From Parapedobacter pyrenivorans (GTDB taxonomy: Bacteria > Bacteroidota > Bacteroidia > Sphingobacteriales > Sphingobacteriaceae), in the NCBI RefSeq assembly GCF_014636865.1, contig NZ_BMER01000001.1, forward strand, positions 2,902,718 to 2,966,717: a stretch of 64,000 nt of DNA, given 5' to 3'. Positions within the stretch are counted from its first letter, which is position 1. Each line of letters starts with the position of its first letter. The position numbers were made by a program, and so were the translations under genes. Below are positions 52,781 to 62,500 of this stretch, in pieces. A model generated the notes under the pieces. The model was given only the letters and a program-made list of their open reading frames with translations. It ran no database searches and was not told the origin of the DNA.

Positions 52781-53005
52781 ATGAACGTAAACAAAGAAAC
52801 CGTTGGGCTTCCCGAAGCGGAGAAGCCGACACTATACGACAGGATCAAAGAAACGCTGGCGATGGCCAGTCAATTGATTATTGCTGCGCCACTGAAGCTG
52901 CCGCCCAAGGTAGTCGTGGTAGCCAAATATGTAGCGCTGGCACTTGGTGTATTGGAAGCCGTGGAAAGTGCTGCAAAAAAAGGGGACGACGATGATGAAG
53001 ACTAA
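52781..53005 (+). CDS. small hypothetical protein of the DUF6266 cassette
   Basis: 74 residues. A helical N-terminus (PTLYDRIKETLAMASQLII), a hydrophobic middle (VVVVAKYVALALGVLEAV) and an acidic tail (KKGDDDDED). One membrane-associated or amphipathic helix is likely. It overlaps the following small membrane protein gene by 14 bases. I recognise no family. Its place before a holin-like protein suggests a joint role. Confidence 0.6.
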   Translation: MNVNKETVGLPEAEKPTLYDRIKETLAMASQLIIAAPLKLPPKVVVVAKYVALALGVLEAVESAAKKGDDDDED

Positions 53006-53168
53006 CCACCAGCTCGGCATCGGCACCACCGGCGGAACGCTGCTGGGCATCATCGGCCAACTGGGCATGCACGATATGTTGCGCACAGCACTGCTCGCCG
53101 CCATCGGTGCCGTGGTGAGCTTTGCCGTGACGTGGCTGCTGCAACGCCTGTGGCGGAGACGCCACTAA
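52992..53168 (+). CDS. small membrane protein, holin-like
   Basis: 58 residues from ATG 52992. Two hydrophobic stretches (GGTLLGIIGQLGM and ALLAAIGAVVSFAVTWLLQRL) and a basic tail RLWRRRH make a small holin-like or hydrophobic peptide. It overlaps the preceding gene by 14 bases and a strong terminator follows. Size and topology fit phage holins, but so do many small membrane proteins; the call rests on context. Confidence 0.6.
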   Translation: MMKTNHQLGIGTTGGTLLGIIGQLGMHDMLRTALLAAIGAVVSFAVTWLLQRLWRRRH

Positions 53169-53186
53169 TCGACTGAGGTTTCCTTC

Positions 53187-53239
53187 AAGCGTGAAGAGAC
53201 TGCCTACGGGTGGTCCCTTTACGCTTTTTCTGTTTTTTT
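53187..53239 (+). terminator. strong intrinsic terminator ending the DUF6266 cassette
   Basis: AAGCGTGAAG (53187) pairs with CTTTACGCTT (53217), a 10-base stem with one G-U pair, followed by TTTCTGTTTTTTT. It lies 18 bases after the holin-like gene. Confidence 0.85.
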
Positions 53240-53343
53240 GGACGATCAGAAGTGGGCCAAACGTGGCTGTTGCCCTCCTTGTTCCGGCAAATAGTGTATC
53301 AACCTGAGCAAATCTCGTGCACGCTTTCGGACTTCCGGCAATC

Positions 53344-53362
53344 TATATTTGCAACCTGTTGC
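53344..53362 (+). promoter_or_regulatory. -7 box and small palindrome upstream of SSS gene
   Basis: TATATTTG (53344-53351) matches TAnnTTTG. It overlaps GCAACCTGTTGC (53351-53362), a 5-base inverted repeat that would lie over the transcription start and could serve as a repressor site. The symporter ATG is 28 bases further on. Confidence 0.5.
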
Positions 53363-53389
53363 ATTTGCCAATTAATTGAATAAGCCGAA

Positions 53390-55060
53390 ATGAATAGGTT
53401 AACCACGGGAGATTACGTTGTTTTTATTTGCTATTTTATCATCGTTGCCGGATACGGCCTGTGGGTGTATTTCCGAAAAAAAACTGCCGAGATTTCGACC
53501 ACGGAATACTTCCTGGCGGAGGGAAAACTTACGTGGTGGGCCATAGGTGCGTCGTTGATTGCTTCTAACATTTCCGCGGAACAGTTTATCGGCATGAGCG
53601 GCTCCGGTTTTCAGATGGGATTGGCCATCGCATCTTACGAGTGGATGTCGGCGCTGACGCTGATTGTGGTCGCCGTTTTCTTCATCCCGGTCTACCTGAA
53701 GAACAAGATTTTCACCATGCCCCAGTTTCTAAGCCAACGGTATAACGATACGGTAGGCTTGATCATGGCGGTGTTCTGGCTGCTGCTGTATGTAGTCGTT
53801 AACCTCACGTCTATCCTGTTTCTGGGCGCGTTGGCCATCAATAGCATATCCGGGTTAGACCTGACCACCTGTATGTATTTTTTGGCGGTATTTGCCATTG
53901 TGATTACATTGGGCGGAATGAAAGTCATCGGTTATACCGATGTAATACAAGTCGGTATTCTCGTGCTAGGAGGCCTAGCCACTACCTACTTGGCGCTTGA
54001 TTTGGTAGCCGATCATTTCGGTTCTTCGGGTGTATTACAGGGGTTTAAGCTGATGACGGAGCACGCAGACAGTCATTTTGAAATGATATTGCACCGCGAT
54101 AATCCCCACTATTTTGATTTGCCGGGTCTGAGTGTCATCCTGGGCGGCTTATGGATCGCCAACCTCAATTACTGGGGATGCAATCAGTATATCACGCAGC
54201 GGGCATTGGGTGCCGATTTGAAAACGGCGCGCCGGGGGATCCTGTTTGCTGCCTTCTTGAAATTGCTGATGCCCTTGATCGTGGTGCTGCCGGGTATTGC
54301 GGGATACGTATTGTACCAGCAGGGAAACTTCCAACAGGAAATGCTTGCCGATGGCTCGCTGAATCCCGATCGAGCCTATCCCGTATTATTGAACCTATTG
54401 CCTCCAGGCCTCAAAGGACTTTCGTTTGCGGCGCTTACCGCAGCAGTCGTTGCCTCCCTAGCGGGTAAGGCCAATAGCATCGCAACCATTTTTACGCTGG
54501 ATATCTACAAAAGGCTTTCGGGCAGGCAGGTTTCCGAACGGAAAATGGTGCATGTGGGGAAGTGGACCGTTGTCGTTTCGATGTTGGTCGCTGTGGTGAT
54601 TGCCCCATTTTTGGGAATCGATAAGAAGGGCGGTTTCCAGTACATCCAGGAATATACAGGTTTCGTTTCCCCGGGGATTTTCGCGATGTTCATCCTCGGG
54701 TTTTTCTGGAAAGGCACCACATCTAATGCAGCATTGTTTGCGACGATCGGGGGATTTGCGCTTTCAGTATGGCTCAAGTTTTCCCCGAATTGGGTGAGCT
54801 GGTCGTTTCTCGAACCCATCGGATTCGCAAAGCTGAACGCTTCCGGGCAGTTCGAAATACCTTTTTTAGACCGGATGAGCATTGTTTTCGTGTTATGCGT
54901 TATCGGGATGTGGGGCATTAGCCTGTGGGATCGGCATCGGGGCATACAGGCAAAAGGGTTGGAGGTAGACCGGCGGATGTTTGGCGTGGACCGTGGTTTT
55001 GCGGCGGGTGCGTTATTGGTCTGCGGTATACTGGTGGCTTTATATATGATGTTTTGGTAA
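53390..55060 (+). CDS. sodium/glucose-type SSS symporter
   Basis: 556 residues, about 14 membrane segments. The SGLT-like signature is complete: ISTTEYFLAEGKLTWWAIGASLIASNISAEQFIGMSGSGF near 36-75, LNYWGCNQYITQRALGADLKTARRG near 259-283, and ALTAAVVASLAGKANSIATIFTLDIYKRL near 345-373. Members transport sugars or sugar acids with Na+. It precedes the dehydratase gene by 12 bases in the same operon, so a sugar acid or sugar oxidised to one is a fair substrate guess. Confidence 0.92.
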   Translation: MNRLTTGDYVVFICYFIIVAGYGLWVYFRKKTAEISTTEYFLAEGKLTWWAIGASLIASNISAEQFIGMSGSGFQMGLAIASYEWMSALTLIVVAVFFIPVYLKNKIFTMPQFLSQRYNDTVGLIMAVFWLLLYVVVNLTSILFLGALAINSISGLDLTTCMYFLAVFAIVITLGGMKVIGYTDVIQVGILVLGGLATTYLALDLVADHFGSSGVLQGFKLMTEHADSHFEMILHRDNPHYFDLPGLSVILGGLWIANLNYWGCNQYITQRALGADLKTARRGILFAAFLKLLMPLIVVLPGIAGYVLYQQGNFQQEMLADGSLNPDRAYPVLLNLLPPGLKGLSFAALTAAVVASLAGKANSIATIFTLDIYKRLSGRQVSERKMVHVGKWTVVVSMLVAVVIAPFLGIDKKGGFQYIQEYTGFVSPGIFAMFILGFFWKGTTSNAALFATIGGFALSVWLKFSPNWVSWSFLEPIGFAKLNASGQFEIPFLDRMSIVFVLCVIGMWGISLWDRHRGIQAKGLEVDRRMFGVDRGFAAGALLVCGILVALYMMFW

Positions 55061-55072
55061 AAATAATTGATA

Positions 55073-56809
55073 ATGGGTTTGAATAATAACGTAGAGAATA
55101 ATAAGAAATTACGTAGTTCCGATTGGTTTGGCCGCAAGGGCAAGGACGGTTTCATCTACCGCGCGTGGATGAAGAACCAGGGTATTCCCTGGGACATGTT
55201 CCGCGACAAGCCTGTGATCGGTATCTGCAACACGTGGTCGGAGCTGACGCCGTGCAATGCGCATTTCCGCGAGCTTGCCGAGTCCGTCCGGCGTGGGGTG
55301 CTGGAGGCCGGCGGTTTCCCCGTGGAGTTCCCGGTGATGTCGCTGGGCGAAACGCTGATGAAGCCGACGGCGATGCTTTTCCGGAACCTGGCGAGCATGG
55401 ACGTTGAGGAGTCCATCCGGGCGAACCCGTTGGACGGGGTGGTGCTGCTTTGCGGCTGCGACAAGACGACCCCCTCCTTGGTGATGGGCGCATGCAGTGT
55501 GGATCTGCCCACGCTGGTTGTTTCGGGAGGTCCGATGCTCACGGGCAAATACCGTGGCCGGAACATCGGCACGAGCGATATCTGGCGGTTTTCGGAGGAT
55601 GCGCGCCGTGGCATGATGAGCGAGGAGGAACTGAACCTTGCAGAGGGGGGCATGTGCCGGAGTCGTGGGCATTGCGCGGTGATGGGCACCGCGTCATCAA
55701 TGGCGAGTATGGTGGAGGCGCTGGGCATCACCCTGCCGGGTAATGCGGCCATACCGGCAGCCGACGCCAACCGGAAGGTGCTGGCGCAACTGTCCGGCCG
55801 GCGGATCGTGGAGATGGTGCGGAAGGACCTGAAGCTGTCGGACATCCTCACGCGGCAGGCTTTCGAGAACGCCATCCGTGTGAATGCGGCGATCGGCGGA
55901 TCGACGAACTTTGCCATCCACCTGATGGCTATCGCTGGCCGGATGGGCGTGGAGCTGGAGCTGGAGGACTTCGATAGGTTTTCGCGGGAGGTGCCGTTGG
56001 TTGCCAACCTGCAGCCCTCGGGGGCCTATTTCATGGAAGACCTTTACTATGCGGGCGGCCTTCCGGCGGTGATGCACGCCATCGAACGGTTCCTGCATAC
56101 CGATGCGTTGACGGCGAACGGGCGTACGGTTGGCGAGAACACCGCGGGCTGCGTGAGCGTGGATACTACGGTGATCGCCACCGTGGAGGAACCCATCAAC
56201 CCGGTGTCGGGCATGGTGGTGCTACGCGGGAACCTGTGCGAAGACGGGGCCGTGCTGAAGCCGTCGGCAGCATCACCGGCGCTGATGCAGCACACGGGTC
56301 GTGCGGTGGTATTTCGGGACATTGAGGATTACAAGCGGAAGATAGACGACCCGGACCTGGATGTGGACGAGACGTCCGTGTTGGTGCTGAAGAACGTGGG
56401 CCCGAAGGGCTACCCTGGGATGCCGGAGGTGGGCAACATGGGCATCCCGATGAAGCTGCTGGCCAAGGGGGTAACCGACATGGTGCGTATCTCGGATGGA
56501 CGGATGAGCGGCACGGGCTTCGGCACGGTGGTGCTGCACGTGTCTCCAGAGGCTGCCGCAGGGGGCACGCTGGCGCTGGTGGAGGACGGCGATCTGATCC
56601 GCCTGGATGTGGCCGGCCGTCGGCTGGAGCTGCTGGTGGAGGAGGGGGAACTGGCCTCGCGGCGTGCCCGGTGGCAAAACGAAGTGAATCCCTTTGCGCG
56701 CGGCTATGCCAAGCTGTACGTAGACCACGTGGAGCAGGCGCACCTGGGAGCAGATTTCGATTTCCTGAAGGGCGGGTCGGGAAGCGAGGTGTCGCGCGAC
56801 TCGCATTAA
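55073..56809 (+). CDS. IlvD/Edd-family sugar-acid dehydratase
   Basis: 578 residues from ATG 55073 (an upstream in-frame TTG is possible). The [Fe-S]-binding cysteines are in GICNTWSELTPCNAHF near 46-61, LLCGCDKTTPS near 123-133 and GGMCRSRGHCAVMGTASSM near 192-210; GGSTNFAIHL near 272-281 and the SDGRMSGTGFG segment near 480-490 are family signatures. It resembles the arabinonate/xylonate-type dehydratases more than biosynthetic IlvD. It converts a sugar acid to its 2-keto-3-deoxy form. Its C-terminus overlaps the convergent AraC gene by 4 bases. The gene is richer in G+C than its neighbours. Confidence 0.9.
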   Translation: MGLNNNVENNKKLRSSDWFGRKGKDGFIYRAWMKNQGIPWDMFRDKPVIGICNTWSELTPCNAHFRELAESVRRGVLEAGGFPVEFPVMSLGETLMKPTAMLFRNLASMDVEESIRANPLDGVVLLCGCDKTTPSLVMGACSVDLPTLVVSGGPMLTGKYRGRNIGTSDIWRFSEDARRGMMSEEELNLAEGGMCRSRGHCAVMGTASSMASMVEALGITLPGNAAIPAADANRKVLAQLSGRRIVEMVRKDLKLSDILTRQAFENAIRVNAAIGGSTNFAIHLMAIAGRMGVELELEDFDRFSREVPLVANLQPSGAYFMEDLYYAGGLPAVMHAIERFLHTDALTANGRTVGENTAGCVSVDTTVIATVEEPINPVSGMVVLRGNLCEDGAVLKPSAASPALMQHTGRAVVFRDIEDYKRKIDDPDLDVDETSVLVLKNVGPKGYPGMPEVGNMGIPMKLLAKGVTDMVRISDGRMSGTGFGTVVLHVSPEAAAGGTLALVEDGDLIRLDVAGRRLELLVEEGELASRRARWQNEVNPFARGYAKLYVDHVEQAHLGADFDFLKGGSGSEVSRDSH

Positions 56810-57720
56810 ACGACTTCCTCCAGCAATGTCTCGGCGGCACCCCGGTGCACAGATCGGTATTCGAGCGGGGTTACACCGATGATACTCTTGAATTGGCGGT
56901 TGAAGTAGGAAATATTCTTGTACCCACATTCATAGCAAATGCCGGCAATAGTCCAATTTTCCTTGGATAGCAAGTTGGTGGCGTGGGTAACACGGACGTA
57001 GTTGACAAATTGTGAAAATGTTTTCTCCGTCCGTCGCTTAAAATAGCGACAGAACGCGGCCTCATTCATGCACGCAATCGATGCGGCTTCCTTACTGTCG
57101 GGCTCGTCCTTGAAATTGTCGATGATGTATCGGATAACCTTCTCCAGGCGTTCGGCATCTGTTCGATCATGCCTGACCTTGGGGATCACGCTGTCGATCG
57201 AAACCAGGTGCTCATGTAGGCCGGAAAGCCGATGGAGCATCTGCAGTAGCAACAGCAAGGCCTCCATTCCTTTGCTTTGCGTTATACGGTGGAAGCTCAC
57301 AGCCAATTCGCTATCAATACTGTTCAATTTAATCCCCATTGACGAAGCTTGCAAGAGCGAACGGACGTTGACCAGCTCGGCGTTTTCGAAAAAGGAATCA
57401 CCCAAAAAATCTTCCTTAAAGAATATAACAATCGCGTGCGCCGTTTCGCCGGTCTCCTTGAATGACCGATCGTTTAAAAAGCAGTGCGCCAAGCCCGGGC
57501 CGAAAAGGAAAACTTCACCATCGGTGAAATTGAGCACTTTGGTTCCCGCGTAGAGTTTCCCCTGGCTCTTCGGGATCATGATGAGTTCGTAAGCATCGTG
57601 AAAGTGGAAAGGTGAATTGAAATGCGGTTGCAGATACTCCCTAACCACAAAGCTCATATCGGCCGATCCACTTTGGTGCTGGTATACGCTTTTTAATTGG
57701 TGTTGCATCATAATAGTCAT
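56806..57720 (-). CDS. AraC-family regulator of the sugar-acid locus
   Basis: 304 residues from ATG 57720; longer and slightly shorter starts are possible. An AraC-type cupin domain (PHFNSPFHFHDAYELIMIP, then GEVFLFGPGLAHCF) precedes the C-terminal helix-turn-helix pair (ASIACMNEAAFCRYFKRRTEKTFSQFVNYVRV and IAGICYECGYKNISYFNRQFKSIIG). It is convergent with the dehydratase gene and divergent from the SDR operon, with 260 bases between, so it can reach the SDR-SusC-SusD promoter. Confidence 0.9.
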   Translation of the reverse strand: MTIMMQHQLKSVYQHQSGSADMSFVVREYLQPHFNSPFHFHDAYELIMIPKSQGKLYAGTKVLNFTDGEVFLFGPGLAHCFLNDRSFKETGETAHAIVIFFKEDFLGDSFFENAELVNVRSLLQASSMGIKLNSIDSELAVSFHRITQSKGMEALLLLLQMLHRLSGLHEHLVSIDSVIPKVRHDRTDAERLEKVIRYIIDNFKDEPDSKEAASIACMNEAAFCRYFKRRTEKTFSQFVNYVRVTHATNLLSKENWTIAGICYECGYKNISYFNRQFKSIIGVTPLEYRSVHRGAAETLLEEVV

Positions 57721-57980
57721 AAATGGTTGTACATAATTAGCTATTATGTGCGAATAATCAAAGCAGAAATGTATGGGATGTAAATAGTGTATCACAGGTT
57801 GCAAAAGGGGTGTTTTCCGGCGGGGTCGAATCACTGTAATTTAGCCCATGCTAACAATGATTATTAATCGGCCGGTCTTAACACAACGGAATTGAAGAAG
57901 CAGCCGCATGCTGGCTCGCTATTCGTTGTGCGGGGATTGGGCGCTTCCGGAATAGTAACAGCAAATTTTAATTATAACGT
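57721..57980. promoter_or_regulatory. divergent promoter region between AraC regulator and SDR genes
   Basis: 260 bases without a gene. AT-rich stretches and runs such as GGTTGCAAAAGGGG (57797) lie here, but I find no clear TAnnTTTG box. It should hold the AraC-binding sites and the promoters of both directions. Confidence 0.4.
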
Positions 57981-58736
57981 ATGAATAAACGATTTGAAAA
58001 TCAAGTCGCCTTGATAACGGGCGGTGCAGATGGGTTAGGAAAAGCCATTGGATACCGGCTCGCTGCGGAAGGCGCAACCGTGATACTGGCCGACAAAAAC
58101 GAAGATAAATTGGCCATGGCGATAGCGGAGGTGAGTAAGGCGAGCACGAAGGTGAGTGGTTTGCCACTGGATATCGCCGATGAGGATGCCGTACGGCGGG
58201 TATATAAACAAGTTTCCGATCAATTCGGGCGACTGGATATCATGGTGAACGCGGCGGGTATCGTGGGGCCGACCAGTACGCCAATTGAAGATTATAGCGC
58301 CATCGCATTTGACGACGTTTACCGGGTGAACCTGAAAGGGGCTTTCCTGATGACCAAATATGCCATACCATTGATGGCCAAACGGAATTATGGCCGTATC
58401 CTGCTCATCGCATCCATCGCCGGCAAGGAAGGCAACCCCAACATGGTGGGGTATTCGGCAACGAAGGCCGGCGTGATCGGTTTGGTGAAAGGAGTAGGTA
58501 AGGAATATGCCACCAAAGGGATAACCGTAAACGGATTGGCACCGGCTGTTATCAAGACGGCGATGAATGCCGATACGGCGCCCGAGCAGCTCAAATACAT
58601 GACAGACAAGATTCCGATGGGACGTTTGGGAACGGTGGAGGAAGTGGCGTCTGTGGCTAGCTGGATTGTATCGCCGGAGGCCAGTTTTTCAACCGGGTTT
58701 ACTTTTGACATTTCTGGAGGGAGGGCGACGTACTAA
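57981..58736 (+). CDS. short-chain dehydrogenase (SDR), first of a pair
   Basis: 251 residues, normal classical-SDR length. Cofactor motif TGGADGLGKAIG near 14-25 with D/K at LADKNE (NAD-type), NAAGI near 91-95, and the YSATKAGVIG catalytic Tyr-Lys near 156-165. ISGG near the C-terminus is the usual end. Together with the next gene, the dehydratase and the symporter it suggests an oxidative, non-phosphorylated sugar pathway such as those for L-fucose, L-rhamnose or pentoses. The stop overlaps the next start by one base (TAATG). Confidence 0.9.
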   Translation: MNKRFENQVALITGGADGLGKAIGYRLAAEGATVILADKNEDKLAMAIAEVSKASTKVSGLPLDIADEDAVRRVYKQVSDQFGRLDIMVNAAGIVGPTSTPIEDYSAIAFDDVYRVNLKGAFLMTKYAIPLMAKRNYGRILLIASIAGKEGNPNMVGYSATKAGVIGLVKGVGKEYATKGITVNGLAPAVIKTAMNADTAPEQLKYMTDKIPMGRLGTVEEVASVASWIVSPEASFSTGFTFDISGGRATY

Positions 58737-59491
58737 TGTTGGAGGAGAAAAAAGTGGTCATCCTTGGCGGATCTTCGGGCATTGGAAAAGCGACAGCCAT
58801 CCGTTTCGCTAACGAGGGGTATCGGGTATTCATCGGGTCGTCAGACCTCAGCAAAGGGGAGGCAGCATGTAAGCTGCTGCCTGGTGATGGTCATCGTGTG
58901 TTTGAGGTTGACGTGAGAGATAGCAGCCACATCGAAAAGCTGGCGGAATGGATCAACGCGGAATGTGGCGATTTCGATGTGCTGGTCAATAGTGTAGGCG
59001 TATCGCAAGGGATGCCCGTATTGGACAGTGAGTTTGAAAAATGGGATAATGCCTTGCAGGTGATGCTCTATGGCACGGTAAAGAGCTGCCGTTTGCTCGT
59101 GCCGCTGCTAAAAGACGGCGGCCGGGTCATCCACATCACATCCATCCACCAGAACCGGGTGGAAAATGGTAGCTCGGCCTATGGGATGGCCAAAGCCGCC
59201 ATAACCCAATTCACACGGTCGCTGGCATTAGAACTGGCACCACGTAATGTCCTAGCAAATACGATCGCACCGGGCTTTATCAGTACGCCGATGTCGGTCA
59301 AGGCCCATGGCAATGAATTGGAATCGGATTGGTTCAAGGATAATTACATTAAATATAATCACTTGCCCTTGAAGCGGCCGGGGTTACCCGAGGAAGTCTC
59401 GGGTGTGGTGTGGTTCTTGGCCGGTCCGGATGCATCGTACATCACGGGGTCTGTGCTGACGGTGGATGGGGGGTTGACCATCACGTTCTAA
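58736..59491 (+). CDS. short-chain dehydrogenase (SDR), second of a pair
   Basis: 251 residues. Motif LGGSSGIGKATAIRFA near 11-26 (NADP-like GSSD after strand 2), NSVGVS near 86-91, and the YGMAKAAITQFTRSLALELAPRN segment near 147-169 with catalytic Tyr and Lys. DGGLTITF ends it. It is only distantly similar to the first SDR, so the two probably catalyse different steps. It starts one base inside the first SDR gene, implying coupled translation, and precedes the SusC gene by 55 bases. Confidence 0.9.
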   Translation: MLEEKKVVILGGSSGIGKATAIRFANEGYRVFIGSSDLSKGEAACKLLPGDGHRVFEVDVRDSSHIEKLAEWINAECGDFDVLVNSVGVSQGMPVLDSEFEKWDNALQVMLYGTVKSCRLLVPLLKDGGRVIHITSIHQNRVENGSSAYGMAKAAITQFTRSLALELAPRNVLANTIAPGFISTPMSVKAHGNELESDWFKDNYIKYNHLPLKRPGLPEEVSGVVWFLAGPDASYITGSVLTVDGGLTITF

Positions 59492-59546
59492 CGCGGCGAG
59501 CGTAAGCATTTCGAAATTACAAAGGGAATTAGATTAAAATCAGATT

Positions 59547-62500
59547 ATGAGACACAAACTTTTGCGACTGGTACCGGGTGTATTGACCATTTGGTTGCTC
59601 AATTGGGGAGCGATGACGGGATATGCCGAGGCGGCGATCCAACAGGAAGCTATTGTTTCGGGGAGCGTGACCGATAAACAGACCGGCGAGCAGTTGGCTG
59701 GAGCCACGGTGCTCGTTAAATCTACTGGGCGGACCACCGTAACCAATAATGAGGGTGCCTTTTCGATAACGGCGCCCGGCCAAGATACCTTGGTGGTGAC
59801 CTTCGTGAGCTACGAAAGGCTCGAAATACCCATTATGGGTAGAGAACGCCTAACCATTGCCTTGGAGGTCACCTCCGATGCCCTCGACGAGGTGGTTGTT
59901 GTGGGATATGGCACCCAGAAGCGCAGCGAAACCACCGCTTCGGTTGCCACGTTGAAAACGTCGGATGTCAAAAATGCCCCATCGGCAAATCTGAGTAATG
60001 CGTTGAATGGCAGGCTTGCCGGTGTCATTGCCGCACAGAGCAGCGGTGAGCCCGGCCGGGACGGTGCGGAAATCCATATCCGCGGGGTGGCCACCACGGG
60101 CAACAGTTCACCGCTGGTGATCGTTGATGGCGTGCCGCGGTCATTTTCCAAGCTAGACCCCAGCACAATCGAAAGCTTTACGGTCTTGAAGGATGCGGCT
60201 GCAGTAGCACCGTACGGTATGGCCGGGGCGAATGGTGTTATCCTGGTCACCACTAAAAAGGGAAAAAGCGGGCAGATGGCTTTCGAATACAATGGATATG
60301 TGGGCTTCCAAAACCCAACAACTATTGTAGACATGGTCAATGCCTATGATTACGTACGCCTCCGCAATATTGCCGATATCAATGCCGGTCAGGCAGCGCC
60401 GTTTTCCGACGAAATGGTCGAAGGATTCCGGAAGTCGGTGGAGGGGGCCCCGGATGCCGATTACGACAAGTACCCGAATACCAATGCGATGGACGCGATC
60501 CGGAATAAGAACACTGCCCTCACGAACCACAGCGTGGCGTTTTCCGGTGGCACAGATCGCATCACGTACTACACCGGCCTGGGGTACCTCGGGCAGGAAG
60601 GAATGTGGTCGTCGACACGCCGGAAGCGTTACAACCTGGTAACCACCATCGATGCCAAAGTGACCGAAACAACGAAGATCGGGCTGTCAATCAACGCCTA
60701 CAACGAGCTCGTCAATCGGCCGTCGAGCGATCCCCGGCAAATTTTTTCCACTGCACAGGCTTGGTGGCCCATCAATGCGCTCCGCTACTCGAACGGCCTT
60801 GAGGCCTACAATAATGGTAAACGCATCTTGCACCACTTGACAACCGGTTCGCGCGCTAGCGAAGAGAGCCGGGTGATGGCCCAGCTCACGGTTGACCAAG
60901 AAATCCGGGCGGTTAAGGGGTTAAGCCTCAAGGGGGTGGTCAGCTATGACCCAACCACGCTGCACGATAAGAACTGGAATGAACCGGCTCCATCATCTTA
61001 TTCAATCAACACCACCACCACGCCGTATGAGTATACGGAAGTAACCGTTGGCGGCAAACCGTCGTTGCTTGTACAGAACCAACGATGGAAAGATTACACC
61101 CTGCAGGGGATGATCAATTACAACCGGCAATTCGGGCAGCACTCGGTAACGGGCCTGGGCGTCATCGAAGCCCGGCGGTCCGACTGGGATTACGTGGCCG
61201 CGTCACGTGGAAATTACGAATTCAACGTGCCGGAAATCGACTTGGGAAGCTCGGATAAAGAAGATTGGGGCACGGGCGGAACCTCCAGTGAGGCCCGGCA
61301 GGTAGGCTATGTTTACCGGGTAACCTATGGGTTTAATAATCGCTATTTCGCGGAAGCTTCCGGACGTTATGACGGCCATTATTATTTTGCGCCGGGCAAG
61401 CGTTTCGGGTTTTTTCCAGCGTTCTCGCTCGCTTGGCGTTTGTCGGAAGAACGTTTCATGAAGGACAACGTGGAGTGGGTTGACCAATTGAAGCTCCGCG
61501 CGTCGTACGGCGAATCCGGCAACCTGGCTGGCGGGCCGTTCCAGTATTCGAACGCGATGTCCCTGAGTGGGAATGCCTATAACTTCGGCGGCTCCATCTT
61601 GCAGGGTGTTAATGAACGATCAGAGGCAAACCCCTACATCACCTGGGAACGGGCGGTGAAGTCAAATGTCGGCCTGGAAGGTGCAGTGTTTAACAACCTG
61701 TTGAGCTTTGAGGTCGATTATTTTTTCGAAAAGCGCAATAACATGCTGGTATCGCCGTCGTCGGTGGTGCCAACCGAATATGGAATCGGGCTTGCGCAGA
61801 TCAATGCCGGCGTGATGGAAAACCGCGGTCTGGATCTGTCGGTCCAGTTCCAGAAATCGCTTTCGAACGATCTTGAAGTAGGATTGGCTGCCAATTTCAC
61901 CTATGCGAAGAACAAGCTGATTGAGACGTTTGAGAATGCGGTGACACGGAACGACCCCAACCGGTCCCGCACAGGCCGGCCCTTGAATTCCCAGTTCGCA
62001 TTGAAAGCGATGCGGCTATACCAGATCGAAGATTTTGATGAAAATGGGCAATTGCGGGGATTCCCGACGCCTACATTCGGTGCGGTAGCGCCCGGCGACA
62101 TCATGTATGCCGATATCAACGGAGACGGTCAAGTAGATGTCAACGATCAAACCCATATCGGCCATCCGATATTGCCCCAGGTCATCTATGGCTTCAGCCC
62201 GCGGATCAGATACAAGAATTTTGATTTAAACGTACTTTTTCAAGGTGCCGCGCAGACGAATGTCCAGATTCAAATGGAACTGGTTTGGCCGTTTTATGTG
62301 GGCGCAAGCGCCACCCAGGCAGTGGCCGACGATTACTGGACACCGGATAACACCGATGCGCGGTTTCCACGGCTATTCAGTCAGGGCGGCAATGCCAACA
62401 ACCAGCAGTCGTCTAGCTGGTGGTTTTACGATGCTTCTTACCTACGTATCAAAAATGCAGAGTTAGGCTACACGTTACCCACGGAAATAGCCAATGCCAT

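Noticed and set aside
55109-56929. Long antisense and alternative frames over the dehydratase gene
   Set aside because: Same cause: GC-rich coding sequence of a conserved protein; arginine- and proline-rich translations are typical shadows.
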